Positions 11,125-23,639 of a stretch of DNA of 64,000 bases are shown here, one piece after another; within the stretch, counting starts at the first letter, position 1; each line of letters opens with the position of its first letter. The notes under the pieces were generated by a model, which did not search any database, was not told where the DNA came from, and saw nothing but the letters and a program-made list of their open reading frames with translations. The translations under genes were made by a program, and so were the position numbers. Source of the stretch: Balanoglossus misakiensis (taxonomy: Eukaryota; Hemichordata); assembly GCA_040954595.2 (NCBI GenBank), contig CM082594.2, positions 248,001 through 312,000 on the forward strand. Direction: 5' to 3'.

Positions 11125-12240
11125 CTTCTACTCTCTACATGGAATGTCCGCTCAGCTGGATGCAAATCATTAGACATTGCAGACTACATCACAGATAAAG
11201 ACATTGATATTCTTGTACTCACTGAAACATGGTTGAAGGAATCTGGTGACGAACACGTAATGGCTGAATGCACACCACCAGGCTATGCTGTCAAACATCT
11301 ACCTGGGGTTGGCAAGATCGGTGGAGGCTTAGCTTAAATTCATAAGCTAGCACTAAAATTAACAGCTTGGAAGCCTATTCTCTCTGTTAAACCCCGGTGC
11401 GGAAAGTCCTGGGGTTCGGATTAACGTGTGTTTGTATAGTTGTTTATTTGGGAGTGGTCGTCGTGCATAATGACTGTGTAATGGCTCTCATGTACACAGA
11501 AAATAATTGAACACTTCACACTTCCACGCGATTGACAACTGTTTCAATGGCGTGGTTATTGTTTCCCAGGGACGCTTCTGAAAAGCACTGAAACCAGATT
11601 TCTCCCAAAATCATCGTTGTTTCATAAGCTCGTGTACTTTTTCGTCGATAACTGTATGTTGTGTGTGTTTATAAAGCCAACTACTGTCGTTGTGTGGTGT
11701 AATTCTTTATGCTTGGACCTGTTTGGGCCGATTTTCATAGAGCCAAGATCGTTGGTGTTGTCTGTTGTCAGGCAAACGGCATTAAGATTCGCCACTGATT
11801 TGGGGGGTCTTTTATACGCCGCACCGGGGTTTAAATCTTTTGAGGCAGCGGAAGCAACTATTCTTCACCAGAAACTTTCCATGAAAATAATTCTTGTCTT
11901 CCGTCCACCACCATCAGTTAAGAATAAGTTCACTGCACCACAGTTCATGGAAGAGTTCAGTACAACACTTGAGAAGTATGTCACCTGCTCAAGTAATCTC
12001 TTCATCGTAGGAGATTTCAATATTCACCTAGAAGATGATAAGAATCCAGTAACACAGAAATTCAATGGAATCATCAGCGCCTGTAATCTGAAACAATGGG
12101 TCCAACAACCAACACACAGAAAGGGTCATACTCTTGATCTCATTGTATCTAACTCTGCGTCTAACATCAAGAGTGTCTCTGTAGACTGCTTGGAACTCTC
12201 TGATCACAATCCTGTCAATGCAAAACCCTTTCAAAGCCAT
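11125..12240 (+). pseudogene. LINE endonuclease (APE-type) pseudogene
   Basis: The first part (11,125-11,386) reads TWNVRSAGCKSLDIADYI, ILVLTETWLKESGD and AVKHLPGVGKIGGGL, the start of an apurinic-type endonuclease as in CR1/L2-group LINEs. The second part (11,831-12,240) reads FIVGDFNIHLEDD, THRKGHTLDLIVSNSAS and LELSDHNPV, its catalytic end (GDFN and SDH motifs). A TTAA element separates the halves. A TAA stop after GGGLA (near 11,335) is an independent lesion. No reverse transcriptase follows. Confidence 0.85.
11391..11830. mobile_element. 440-bp TTAA-type element inside the LINE
   Basis: The ends are ACCCCGGTGCGG and its inverse CCGCACCGGGGT, flanked on both sides by TTAA (11,387-11,390 and 11,831-11,834). 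Removing the element and one TTAA rejoins the LINE endonuclease in the same frame, which proves both borders. TTAA duplication is typical of piggyBac and Kolobok elements. It has no transposase. Confidence 0.85.
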
Positions 12241-12304
12241 GGTTCAGTCCAAACGCATTGTTTCCTATGGAATGTACGACCTCTAAAGAGAGAACTTGGG
12301 TGAA

Positions 12305-12643
12305 ATGGGACAAAGTCTCTCTCTTGCTGCCTTTTCCATAAATTATGTTTGATACAAGACACTGTTTATGTTATTCTACATGTGGATATATAGTGAATCA
12401 ACGTTCAACCACACACAACTTCCATCCCACTTGCAGACACTAGAGTGAAAAAGTCACCAAATTGAATAATTGGTGTTTACCGTTTATTCATTTTGGCGAG
12501 ATTTTTACTCTCATATGCTTCAAATGGGATGGAAGGTGTGTGTGGTCGAACGTTGATTCACTATATATCCACATGACATAAACGGTGTCTAGTATCAAAC
12601 ATAGTTAATGGATAAAAGGCAGCGAGAGAGAGACTTTGTTCCT
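12305..12643. mobile_element. MITE with GGGACAAAGTCTCTCTC ends
   Basis: The arms (GGGACAAAGTCTCTCTC ... GAGAGAGACTTTGTTCC) pair over more than 100 bp around a short centre with TTCATTTTGGCGAG. The same family recurs at 32,711-33,241 and 55,474-55,828, where it is flanked by TTAA. No TTAA flanks this copy, so its borders are altered. Confidence 0.75.
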
Positions 12644-12825
12644 CTAAAGTATACCTTAAAGGTGGCCACTAACAGGTTTGACTGTATGTTGATCTGTGTC
12701 ATGAATAGCAGACATTTACCAATGACTGATTGTACAATATATGATTTCAGTGTCACATATACATGTATAAGACACTAAGTACAAACCCATACATCTTACT
12801 TTCTCTCCAAATTGTAGATACTCAC

Positions 12826-12937
12826 AAACGCATGTATGTTGAATCCTGGTCTGCAACCACACTCTGGTAACTGGTTGGTGTGTTGCAACCTACTTGTTGG
12901 CATGGTGACAAACCAGCTTGATCGCACTCATTGTCAT
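12826..12937 (-). pseudogene. EGF-like module exon, frame broken (copy 1)
   Basis: Acceptor CCCCGCAG and donor GTGAGTATC. It begins DNECDQAGLSPCQQVGC, the calcium-binding EGF start, but the second half (ECGCRPGFNIHAF) is in another frame. Length is 112 bp. The copy at 35,021 has the same break, so the lesion predates the duplication, or both copies share a systematic error. Confidence 0.6.
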
Positions 12938-14728
12938 CTGCGGGGAAAACACAAATATCATAAAATGTATTAGAATGAATACATGTGAATTACAGTTTTC
13001 TTTGAGTACACATTTGAAAATATACGACAAGAGAGCAAAATTGTGTGAAACTTAATAAATATCATCTGGCAAATAACTTGGTCATTACATATGTTTATCT
13101 GTACCAGTACTGTATACTGATAAACAAACAATGTAGTAACCACATTAAATTTAACAAGGTAGTGTTTGAAAGCCAAAAATATCATGCACGAGACAACAAA
13201 CTCGTTTTTTTTGGCTCCGAAGTGTAAACAGAGGAGTCTGTCAAGTTGGGTAAGAGCTACTACCGTCTGTCAAACTACTTCCATCCGTCAAGAATTCATA
13301 CCATTTTCTAGCTTTATGTTTTTGGCGGTGGTGTGTAGCTTTGAGGTGTTGCGGAAGAATTGGAACAGGGACAGAAATCGGAACGGATTAGCCAGCAGTG
13401 TTTTTGCTACCCGCGAGAAAAAAGTTTGGCGAGACAATTTTCATACAAATTAGTCAAACTTGCGAAGCACTGCTATCTAACATCGTCGTTTGTTTTGACA
13501 TGATCAACTTGCCATGATCAGTGCACTACAATGCGTGAAAGTGGACCGCTGTTCTGTTCATTGATCATCACCCCCTTGTATCATGAACATTGTAAGGCAA
13601 TCCATTGAATTCAGCTCTTTCAGCTAGTGGCCACACTCGCTTGATTTCCTGTGTGTGTCTCTGGAGGCACAAATAATGCATATGCGTCTTTTTCTAATTT
13701 GCATATTTTGAATGGGTTAGGTGTGCCCTGACTTGAATGCGTCAAGCGTACAGGTTGTTATGGAAGTTTCTTTTTAGAACCACTAGTGTTAGTCTGTGGG
13801 CCCAACCATCAAAAAAAGGTTCTAGAAATGTTATTATGTTGTATAGGAGTTTTGTTCTACATGAAATTAGCTGGAAATGATGGGTGGGAAACTATTGATG
13901 TGAAATCAGGTCACTTCTACCGAAAATGATGGACCAGAGAGCAATGACTATTTTAATTTATTTCATATACTATGTTCACAACTGCTATGCACCCATAAAC
14001 TGGGGAAACTAAATGATTGAACTTTCTGTTTGAACAATTCATGTATTTTTTTTGCTACCACCTACACTACTATAGTCAGCACATGAAAGTATATACTTGA
14101 ATATGGAGAAATTTTATCAAAACACTTCAGCTGATCTTGAATGCTGTCTGATATTTTTTTTTCCAAATGTATTTCTTTCACTTTTAGACTAGTACTTCTA
14201 AGCACTGTTTTTTTTTCAAAACACATTTCTCATAGCTCGCACTGGTGCAATTTGATACGACATACACAATGAATTCCATCAGTATAACATAATATACAGA
14301 ATCTGAGAGGGAAATGACAATATATTTGTGTGAGGCCATTTGTGAGTGCAGGCCATTTTTAAGACTTAATTTAAAACAGTTATTAGAGCCCAGGACAAGT
14401 GGTTTTTCCCCCTGTCAAGCACCTACGTTATCAGGCTGCATTCAATATTACATGAGCAAATCAGTTCAGCATTTCACTGTGGTGTTTGCACTGTTCTCCA
14501 AACATTCTGCTCGTCATCCACTACACACTGAGAGAGCACCAAGTGTCCTTGACGCTATATTTTTAATTTCTAACTATGGAAAGTGCCTGATAACTTTAAA
14601 TTATTTTCTTTTTTAACATGGTGACTGGCTGTAATCTCTGCAACTTACAACTTCTGTAAGTACCCTTTTGTGGCAGGAAATGCAAAGCCATTGTTAGCCT
14701 ATACCCTCCCCACTCAAAAAAAACTTAC
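12938..14728. other. Intronic sequence between EGF exons (copy 1)
   Basis: Repeated at 35,133-37,663. I recognise no gene. The ORFs in this stretch are short and low in complexity. In copy 2 two insertions interrupt it. Confidence 0.4.
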
Positions 14729-14848
14729 CTGAACAATTGACATGGTCTGCACTCAGAGAAAAACCATCATCACCACAACTACAGCTGAATCCACCCTCTG
14801 CATTGTGACAACCTCCAGCACAAACAGAATCTGAACACTCATTCACAT
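14729..14848 (-). CDS. Calcium-binding EGF module exon (copy 1)
   Basis: A 120-bp phase 1-1 exon with acceptor TTTTCAG and donor GTAAGTTT. The product is DVNECSDSVCAGGCHNAEGG followed by FSCSCGDDGFSLSADHVNC: the D-x-N-E-C calcium-binding signature and six Cys in EGF spacing, with no lesion. The second copy at 37,664 is nearly identical. Such modules form rod-like chains in secreted matrix or signalling proteins (SCUBE and fibrillin types are the known parallels). Confidence 0.8.
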
Positions 14849-15417
14849 CTGAAAATAGAAAACAAAAACATCCATTGTAATTATTCAAGTCAATACCTAT
14901 CCTCCCTTCCTTTAAAATTTTCTTAAATTGAACAAATTCACATGGCTTTGAAATTAAGTATTAACAGTGATATTTCTAATATTTCTAACAGGCCTGACTT
15001 TTCTAAACTTTCAGTTTCTTTGTGGATTTGTAGAAATGATGTAAAAACTGAGCTGTCAGGTCATAACTGTTTGTGCTTTGGCATGAACACATATCCCAGA
15101 ATGACCTACAGGGTTGGCAAAGAAATTGATAAACTCTTCACCTAAAATTTCAAACTCGTAGATCTTAATTATATAGATTCTCACACTCCTGGCATGCTGA
15201 GAGTGTAGGATCAGAGTGTAAGAACAAATCAATCCCACACACTCACTGAATCGAAAGCTGTATATGACGCGAGCGCTGATTGGATGACAAAGCGATTTTT
15301 AATAACGTGCGCTAAATGTTATCCAATGACAGGATAAAGAAACTACAACATGCCAGATGACAACTCAAGAGTCATTTATTCAATGTTTTAAGACGAATTT
15401 GGCTAATTTGTGCCCGT

Positions 15418-15585
15418 GTGAGAAATATAATCTCATACACAAAGGACCGAGGATCATATTTCCCACACTTGTCAGGGATATTTTGTCCCACATTCGCCTG
15501 CGGCTCGTGTGGGACAGAAAATCCCCAACTCATGTCAGAATTATGACCCCTAGTCCTTGGGAGTGTGAGATTCTATTAATCTCAC
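15418..15585. repeat. 168-bp hairpin (type A, copy 1)
   Basis: The arms run GTGAGAAATATAATCTCA ... GATTCTATTAATCTCAC, with an inner stem TCCCACA/TGTGGGA. The loop at 15,494-15,507 is TCGCCTGCGGCTCG. It lies just outside the left end of the large transposon. Confidence 0.75.
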
Positions 15586-16110
15586 AACCTTAGGACCTGG
15601 GATAAGATTTCTCAGATGAGTTGGTGATATTTTTGCTTGTGTTAGTCAACATATACCTGATAAGTGTAAAAAATTGCGTCAAGGACACAGTGGTCCCATT
15701 CAGTCTACACGGAGTACATATACACAGTCAGATCGCACGGTGCTCATTTGCATATGAAAGTTCATCAAGCGAGCGACCGTTAACTTTCAAACAGACTGCA
15801 ATAGGCCAATTTTCAAGGTGATTTTCAACTTGATTTTTATGCTCTGTTGTGCAATAAAATACCATGTTAGCTGGATAAATTACGAAAGTGATTCCCATTT
15901 TTCACTGCAGACGTAAATTTTATGAAAATCTGTCGGTAATAGTAGAAGTTTTTAACGTGTTTTCAGTGGTATGTTGGTGACCCCGAAAGAGACGTCCATA
16001 AACGTGTCAAAAAGCATTTGAAAACGACCTCGGAAGTTAACCAAACTTTCCTGACAGAGAGGTCTAATATCGGTCCCGACATCCATGAAAAGAAATTAAT
16101 TCGAAATGCT

Positions 16111-17642
16111 TGTGTAACAGTCCGCTTAAAAATAATCGATGTCGTTCAACGATATGACCCGGAAGTATACGTTGACCTCTCCGGCTCCATGTTAGCCTTG
16201 TAAATACAGAAGTGTTGCGTTGATCGTGAAACGATACGTTTACCGTGGGGAAAACAGCTTTTGAAAGGCAATTCTTAAGTAAAACAGTTACTGGATAATG
16301 TATAACACCCTAAGGTAACGTATTAGCCAAGTTTTAACTTAATTACTAGCCTGATTTCAATACAACATCGATCTATCGCCTACAAATGTAGGTCCCATAT
16401 GGACAGAATGCCAGGTTTACCATACATGACTACGTACGTGTGAGGAGCTCAGCTGGTGTATTTTTTTTCTCTTTATCGTGGCCTGGGATATTAGTAGACA
16501 TTTCGAGAATGCAAAATGCCAACTGTAACTTCAAAACCATTTCCCTTTATTCACTGATAATATATGCAATAAATATTTGTGTCTGAAGGCAAGCAATTTT
16601 TGTTGTCATCATTGCATTGGGCTGAACAGGACAGAGTTTGAGCTGATCAGCTGACTCCAAGTTTCGATTTGGAACATACAATTTGATCATATCAGACAGA
16701 TATGATGGTCCAAGTCTATGAATGAATTCAAAAATAAGAAATAAAATCTTGAAAACAATACGATCAGACACAGGTAACCAATGCAACTGAAATTGCATTG
16801 ATGTAAAAGGTGATTTTGGAACTAGCAGCAATATTTTGAACTTGAATACGGCTGATCTAGTACTTAGGGAGCCCAAATAAAAGTGAATTACATGAATCTA
16901 TTCAAAATGCAACAAAAGAAGGAACTTTATTGCTCTGTGGCGGCTTGAGATAAATATTTACAGACAAGTGCAATATGCTGCAAATGAAAAGCGACTGAAT
17001 GGCAGATCTGTGCAATCATTGTCAGACAATGAACAGGTTTCAGAGCATCACATGCATTTCTGTAATCCCTCTGGCAGATAGATTACCCGAAGTAGCAGAA
17101 AAAATAACAAATTCAGTCTTATCGTTATTTAAACACAAGACATTTTCAGACATTCAGTACCGACATCGGAAATACAATGTTCTAGATTTGAGAGCATTCT
17201 GGGAGCATTCTTCTTGGTAAAAGACAATGAAGAGCCATCTGCATAAAAGCTCTGTACAGGCATCCATGACTAGAAACTAATTCACCTAATGGAGAAGTGT
17301 ACATATTAAAAAGTATAGGACAAAGAACTGATCCCTGTGTTACCCCAGTGTCAAGCGGATAAAATGGTGATTGTTTGGAACACGGTTACAGTAACCATGT
17401 CTGAAATTAACACATACACACAGGGTGCGATTGGAAAGGTATGACTGAAACCACAATAGGGCTGCAACCCACAAAAGACCAATCAATTTCATTGATGATT
17501 CATTATCAGTTTGTTTTTCTTCCGTCCAGTTATATTCATCAGTCAGTTCGTCAAAGTCAGAATCAGTCTCGTAAATATTTCCCTCTTCTTCTCTTAAAAT
17601 GTCAAATTCATGTGACTCCTCCTGTAAAATTGCATCAATGCT
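16111..17642. other. Segment absent from copy 2 (microhomology deletion)
   Basis: The word ATGCT stands at both borders (16,106-16,110 and 17,638-17,642) and once at the copy-2 junction (39,043-39,047). Loss in copy 2 by annealing of the short repeat is the simplest account. The segment holds the LINE fragment and the last part of the transposon coding region. Confidence 0.75.
16558..17490 (-). mobile_element. LINE reverse transcriptase fragment (CR1/L2-like)
   Basis: Minus-strand pieces read WFQSYLSNRTLCV, then TQGSVLCPILFNMYTSPLGE with a decayed catalytic region, and LHWLPVSDRIVFKIL with RLGPSYLSDMIKLYVPNRNL near 16,600-16,800. These are the finger/palm and C-terminal parts of a CR1/L2-group reverse transcriptase, broken by several frameshifts. 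It is inserted in the 3' coding part of the transposon. Confidence 0.75.
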
Positions 17643-18400
17643 ATTTTCCATATAATGATGTTCAGTATCAGTGATTGGTGATGGTGATTCTAATAGTGGT
17701 GACTTATCTGTATATTTTGGGCATACCCCATACTTTTTCGATGTGGTACAGAATCCAGGGTTCCCATTATGTGGATTACTGGAGTCATTGCATTGACACG
17801 CAGGGCCACAACCATTGTGGGTCTTATAACATTTACAACATCTGCTATTACAAGTTGGCATCTTTTTGCAGCCACACCCTTTTGTTAGCAACTCCAAATT
17901 ATTTTTCACTTTTTCTAAATTGGCATCACTGTCCCAAATAATATCAAGTTCGCCGTTGCTTAGTCTGTATCCATAATTATTGAATAAGGGAAACGTAACA
18001 TGGCACTGATCGGCCTGGGACCATTACTGAGAGACCCAGCATGATCTTTTCCAGTGCAGTTGTAGGGCTTCAAAGGAAGGGATACATTCTTCCTCATACT
18101 GGATACGTGGCTAAATTGTTTCTCATATATATGTAAGCCATTTGATGTGGTTATCTTTAAGACTGTTAGTGACACTGGCTACTTGTCGATAAAGTTCAAA
18201 AAGATGAGATGCATCAAATGCTTGGAAATGTTAATTAACATAAACACTACCTTTTAAACGTATGAAAGCGAAAATTCCATTCCCTACACTGTCTACTGTT
18301 GTGTTCCAGGTATAAGGGTGCCACTAGTTATAAACTCAGGGTATTGAAAAAATGTCTTGTAGAAAGATATCTTTCCGATGCCTGCAAAGTATAGTCACAA
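17500..18400 (-). pseudogene. Transposon C-terminal linker and CXC region (copy 1)
   Basis: Pieces in order: LHWKRSCWVSQLWSQADQ, GYRLSNGELDIIWDSDANLE, then the cysteine-rich GCGCKKMPTCNSRCCKC and HNGCGPACQCNDSSNP. The CGCKK...C...HNGCGPxCxC pattern resembles the tesmin/TSO1 CXC zinc-binding motif that follows the nuclease in this class of transposon proteins. An acidic tail (about 17,500-17,640) follows. The copy-2 version reads CQCNDCSN where this one has CNDSSN, so one Cys is lost here. Confidence 0.65.
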
Positions 18401-18456
18401 CCTGTGCATATGAACACTGTTTGAAATATTTTGCCTACATATTGGAGGGGAATATG

Positions 18457-18840
18457 TTACAAATAAGGGTCTAAATTTAAATCTGATTTGAATTGATTCA
18501 TGTCTAAATAAGTGAGATTGGATAAATCATTATCCAGTTGTACAAATATCTCCTTTTGAACATGTTGATATAGTACTGGGAGGAGAACATGATAAGTATC
18601 GGTATCAGGGGAGTAAATAACACCTTTCTTGTAAGAGGACTGAACTGCATGAAGGATGCATCTACTGTCAGCTTCTTCATGACAACTTTTGGCTTCCCAC
18701 TCAGACACAATTCCATTACTACCGACGAAAAGACTCTTGTCCCTATTTTCCCCATCAAAGCCACCTGCTGTAATGAGGACATGATCACCTTGCAGAGCCG
18801 GTACAATTATTTTTAAAGATGTGGCTGACAAGAAGTTCAC
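18457..18840 (-). pseudogene. XPG/PIN-like nuclease domain (copy 1, truncated)
   Basis: The frame contains SCHEEADSRCILHAVQ and IYSPDTDTYHVLLPVLYQH. These resemble the two acidic motifs of XPG/FEN-type nucleases (EAEAQ and DSD), which bind catalytic metal ions. A stop after LNLDPYL (18,457-18,459) is specific to this copy; copy 2 has a Gln codon there and continues to ICTGCDY. Confidence 0.65.
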
Positions 18841-19009
18841 TAGTTTTCTCTTGTTTGGCCTACAATTAATGTATGTTTTGAGCTAATATTATTGATTTCC
18901 TATTTTTTATGCATTTGTTTGTATTTTTCCATGTTATTGGTAAAAAGTCTTCATTTCTGAAAGTGATGGGCTTACTTCTTTTAAATTTAGTATGAAGCTT
19001 CCCAATTGT

Positions 19010-19430
19010 TGTCTGAGTAACCATAGTTGTGTTCAAATTGTTGTAAAATTTGCATATTTATAATTTTGAGCAATATTTGCCATTTTTGGTCAATTTTTTT
19101 TTCTGTAAAACCGCATGCCGGATTGCTTTGCAATTTGGTAGGCATGTTCGTAGGTGTAACCCAAATAATATGTTGTAAAAAATGTGATATTTTCATAAAT
19201 GTGTTATCGGGGAAACTTTTGCAATTTTTGTCAAAAATTGTTTTCCTGAAACTGCTTGTCATATTGCATTGAACTTTGGCAGCATGTTCCTTGTAGTGGT
19301 TGAAGTAAGGTATTGTACAATTTTGTGTTTTTGCCACTTTTGAACAAATATTTTTTTGTGAAACTGCTTGTTGATTGCTTTGAAATTTGTTTTTTCTCTG
19401 ATTGCTTTGAAATTTAGGATATAATTTCAT
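19010..19430. repeat. Diverged 115-135 bp tandem repeat (copy 1)
   Basis: Three to four units share TTTTTGCCA/TTTTGCAA, CTGAAACTGCTTGT.GATTGC and CATGTTCCTTGTAGTGGTT words, with starts near 19,077, 19,212 and 19,329. It lies in the transposon between the nuclease and DUF6589 parts. The same array is at 40,440-40,850. Confidence 0.6.
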
Positions 19431-19859
19431 AACACATACATGTATATGTGCAACTTTTATTCAATTCTGATATCACAAATATTCAATATTTAGCGAGTTT
19501 TTTCTCCTAAACCAATTGTCCAGTTGTTTTGAAAGTTACTGTTTACAAGGAGTTGTTACCCCCAACTGAGACATGTTTACATAACTTCAATAAGCCAGCT
19601 GTTAGAGAGACCATGGGCTATTAAATTGTTTATTACTAGTGGCAGGTCAGTGTGTGTGTCTGTCTGTCTGTCTGTTTCAGAGCTGACTGAAAGAAGTTGC
19701 TTCTCATATGTGTTTGTACAGACAATTTTTGGTCAATTTTTTTTACATTCCATATTTCTATATCGTAAGATCATATATGCTTGCAATGTCACCTGTAATT
19801 TTTATTCTGGTGTGTCACTGTTTCCGCATAATCCTCAAATGGGACCACAGTGTCCTTGA

Positions 19860-21562
19860 CGCTATTCTTTGCTGTGTCATCTGAAAATATATTAGTTAGC
19901 TCCCTGGCGGTATTAAGTGGTGAAAATACTCAGCACCTTCAAGACAATTGATATACAACCTGCAGTTTGACTCATGTATTTTATGTACACTAACTGAATT
20001 ATGGGTTTCATTTTAGAAAGAAAATAACTGATCTTTTAGATTCTTGGCAGCCATAGCTCTATAGGGTAAATAAATTGCTATTCTCTCCATTAACCCACCT
20101 GTAGAAGTATGCAATGCAGCTTTAACATCTTTATTGACGCACATTTCATGGGCTTCATCTAGTGCTACATTAACCCAAGTTGAGCCTGACAAATTGCAAA
20201 CAAAACCACCTGCTTTGAAATGTCACAACAGAGAGTTTGGCATCTTCAGAAGGTCAGCAAGGTGTCTGGGAATTAACCTCAAGTACAGGGATCGGTCATA
20301 TGCATGGAACAGTTGGTTCATTTTTTTCAAAGCCGATATTCGAAGGTTCCAATTTCCTGACCTTATTGCAATGTACAAAGACATGTATGCAAACAAATCT
20401 TCCTCTATAAATCTAACCCAAAATTTGAAAGTTTTGTCTGTATTTGCCCTTCTGCACAGTACGTGAAATATCCCATAATTCATTCTGATTTGTACAATTA
20501 GAGATTACTCAGTCAAACCAGGCAAAGTGTAGAGAGAATTGTAGACCACTAATAGAAATTTTGAGATCTTACTTTTAAGGTGAATCTTATTGTCAATTAC
20601 CATTTCAAATGATTTAGAAAATTATGTATTATTGAGAGAGAAGATACGAATTTTATAAAATAATCAAGCAATTGCATAGCCAGCCATACCAAAAAGTTTG
20701 GAGTAAAACAGTGACACTTGAAACACCTGTTTAATCAAACAAAAAGATATTGATATTTTCTTTTGACAGAACAATGGAAATTTACATGTTAACTTTCAAC
20801 AGAGACTGGCCACCTCAGTCAATCATTGCTTGTTTCCTCATTGCTTGTTTCCTCCGAAGTGTGGCATTTGCAGTACATGAATACTTTGATTCTTAATGCT
20901 TTTAAATTTTGATTTTGGAATTTCACTCTAATTCCTCAACGTACTTTTCCTAGATAAACATAAATAGATTTATATGTACTTCATATCATTGTTAGTGTCT
21001 AAAACAGAAAAAGTTATTAAATGGACAACCTTCGATGATACAAATCATGGAGAATTGTGGGTAAAATATCGTACTGTGTTCTGTCACAAAAAATCTGAAA
21101 TTCCTCTTGCAAGCGAGTAAGTTGAGCCTTAAGGTCACCATTAATTTTGTCAATATGATCAGCTTTATCTTCAGTACATTCCAAAGATTTTGTGACAGCT
21201 TCTAGTAATTATTTTTGGACTGTTTCTGTATTTAAGGGACAGTGCTGGGTATTATGGGTTTCACCCCTCTTATTCTAAAAGGAATTGACAACACATCTAA
21301 ACATACTTTCCCAAATTTGTGTTAGGAAGCGATGAGTTAGCTTGAAATTTGTACACTGTACTAGGGTTTCCAAAGTTCCCCCTTTATGATTGAACCCTGC
21401 CAGATGTTTTAGGCCAGCATCCCAGAATATTTTCATGATGACTGGTTGGTAATTTTTTAGAGTGTGCCAGTCTCTGATAAAAGGCTGCAACCAGTCTAAA
21501 TTTGCACCATACATGTCTTTTAACTTTATCAGGTGATGGGAAGTTTTCCCATCACCAACCAC
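19860..21562 (-). pseudogene. DUF6589-type transposase region (copy 1, broken)
   Basis: The N-terminal piece reads VGDGKTSHHLIKLKDMYGAN and FIRDWHTLKNYQPVIMKIFW. The C-terminal piece reads RSGNWNLRISALKKM and LDEAHEMCVNKDVK. Both are conserved blocks of DUF6589-bearing transposon proteins. Stops specific to this copy lie at 21,275-21,277, 21,209-21,211 and 20,223-20,225; at each place copy 2 has a sense codon. About 630 bp without homology separate the pieces and could be an intron. Confidence 0.65.
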
Positions 21563-22021
21563 AACCAGGTATTTTATTCTTACACCAACTCTGAATGTAA
21601 CATATACAGCTTATTGATAATGTTATGGACAGTTTCAATGGTGTCTGCGTGTTCACTTGCTATGCCCAAATAAATGACATTTGAGCATTCACTTTCATTA
21701 CTGTTAGCATTTGTTGCTAATGTTGATTTAAAATCCCCAAAAACTGTTTCTATATCAGCTCTGTGCATTGCATTTTTCTGTAGAGCAAAAATGAATTGTC
21801 AGAAAACAGTTCTGACCAAGCAATGGCTTCTTCTTGTTTAATGTCAAAATCTGACAGCGAAATTGATGACCGTGGTTGATGTTGTCTCAGTAGAGGTGGT
21901 TTAAATACTACATCATCATGAACAGTATCATTGGATTTTTTTCTCCGTAAATGTACGGGCTTTTGCAATCAAACCTGTACCAGTATTTTTTTAGATAGAT
22001 CTGTCAACCATGATTTTAGTA

Positions 22022-22915
22022 TTATTTCCACAAATTGCCAAAAATTTCATTCATTTCAGAGTCTACTGTATTTTGTGAACAAAAGCCACTGTTTAATTCT
22101 TGCCACCGTTCAAATGAATTCTGTGCATTTTCACTCACCAGACTATCTTTACTTTTAATTAACTGCCTGTTAAGAAGCAAATCATAATGGCCTGGTTGAC
22201 CTGGCCTGTCTGGTGTGTACAAGAGACAGACAGGCTCAGTCTTGGAGAACACATCACCATCACCTCTTGCAAATATATCATTCTGCTTGGTGTATATATG
22301 TAATGGACATTTTGCAACATACACTACAGATAACATTTCTGGCATACCAGCATATTAATCTGCCTTTTCCATACATTGTGTCCTGTGCAAAATGTCCATA
22401 TAACGAGTGCCGTCTAACAGGACATCAAGTTGTGCATCATCCATTCCTTCAAAGTATATATGATTGGCACGCATTATGTCTACTGTATCTGCTCTTAACT
22501 TGTCTGCGAATATTTTCTCTCGGTCAGCTAAAATTGGGTCAGAAGGGAGTCCACTAGGTAGATGATCGCAATTTTGCAATGCAATATCATTTCTCACAGA
22601 GATGCTCCTGAAAAAGCACCTTCCACCACCATATATGTTGATTAGCTTAAAATCTTTGACAGTTGAATGTTTGTCATGACTGCCAAAAACAATATCATCA
22701 ACACTGTTCAAAATTGACTTTGGTTTTGGTTGGACCATTTGATAAGAGGTACCGTGGAAACCTCTGTCCTTTGGATCAGCTCTAGCAGCTGCATATTTAG
22801 CTGATTTATCAATATTGTCAATGGAAGTTATACAAAATGCATTATTTGCAATATTTTCCTCTGTGAAATCAGCTGATGTTCTTTTGTTGATAACTCCCAA
22901 CATGTATCTATGCAA
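22022..22915 (-). pseudogene. OTU protease-like domain (copy 1, catalytic motif altered)
   Basis: Copy of the 297-codon OTU frame at 43,523. Here the catalytic motif reads YGGGRCFFRS instead of YGDGRCFFRS (Asp to Gly), and a TAA at 22,355-22,357 replaces a Glu codon. The downstream piece (22,022-22,345) keeps the His motif GHYDLLL. Two independent hits in the same domain argue that this copy is not under selection. Confidence 0.8.
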
Positions 22916-23639
22916 TGTATCTCCAGAACAAATAATACCAAATCAATTTAGAATTTTCACTAGAGTAGATGACCTACTATAACCTTCAACAATATCAGCC
23001 AGGTAAGTATGCAATGGGTAAGTACAATGATCAGAACAAGTGAACAATAGCATACACACAAAACAAACGCCTGAGGAATCGTGCTCTACTCTCCATAGAG
23101 TGCTGGTCATAAAATCCATAGTAGTGTTTATTCCATTCAAAGTTGGGGCTTTTTAATTTACTGCATTCACTGTTGTTCAACGTTTTATCACATGAACTGG
23201 CCCGTATAGCCGCTTGTGTGACGTAGAACAGGTCGAATAAAAAATCCGAATTTACTCCTGTTCTACGTCATCAACCGGAACTATTTACACTGATTCGCCC
23301 GTCGCTGTAACTTTCTTGTGAAATGGAATAAACAAGTGGATGAACCCGTAGTTGTACATAAGTCATATAAAACTGACGGTTCCATGACGGTTCCGTAAGA
23401 ATATCGCTGGGTAAAATCAATACGAGAAAGGTAGAATTTGAAACGTCAACGCTACGATCATGAATGTGTGCTTGCAGCTAGCGGGCCTGGTCCCGAGCGA
23501 GCCAGCACATTGTCTTGATTTTAGGCTTACGGAAGTTACGAGAATGGTTTTGTTCCAGCTGAGCGGGATGACTAACACTCTGTATTCTGTCCACTGGTCA
23601 ACGATAAGTATAAGACGTGGAAAAAACATCGCAATTCAT

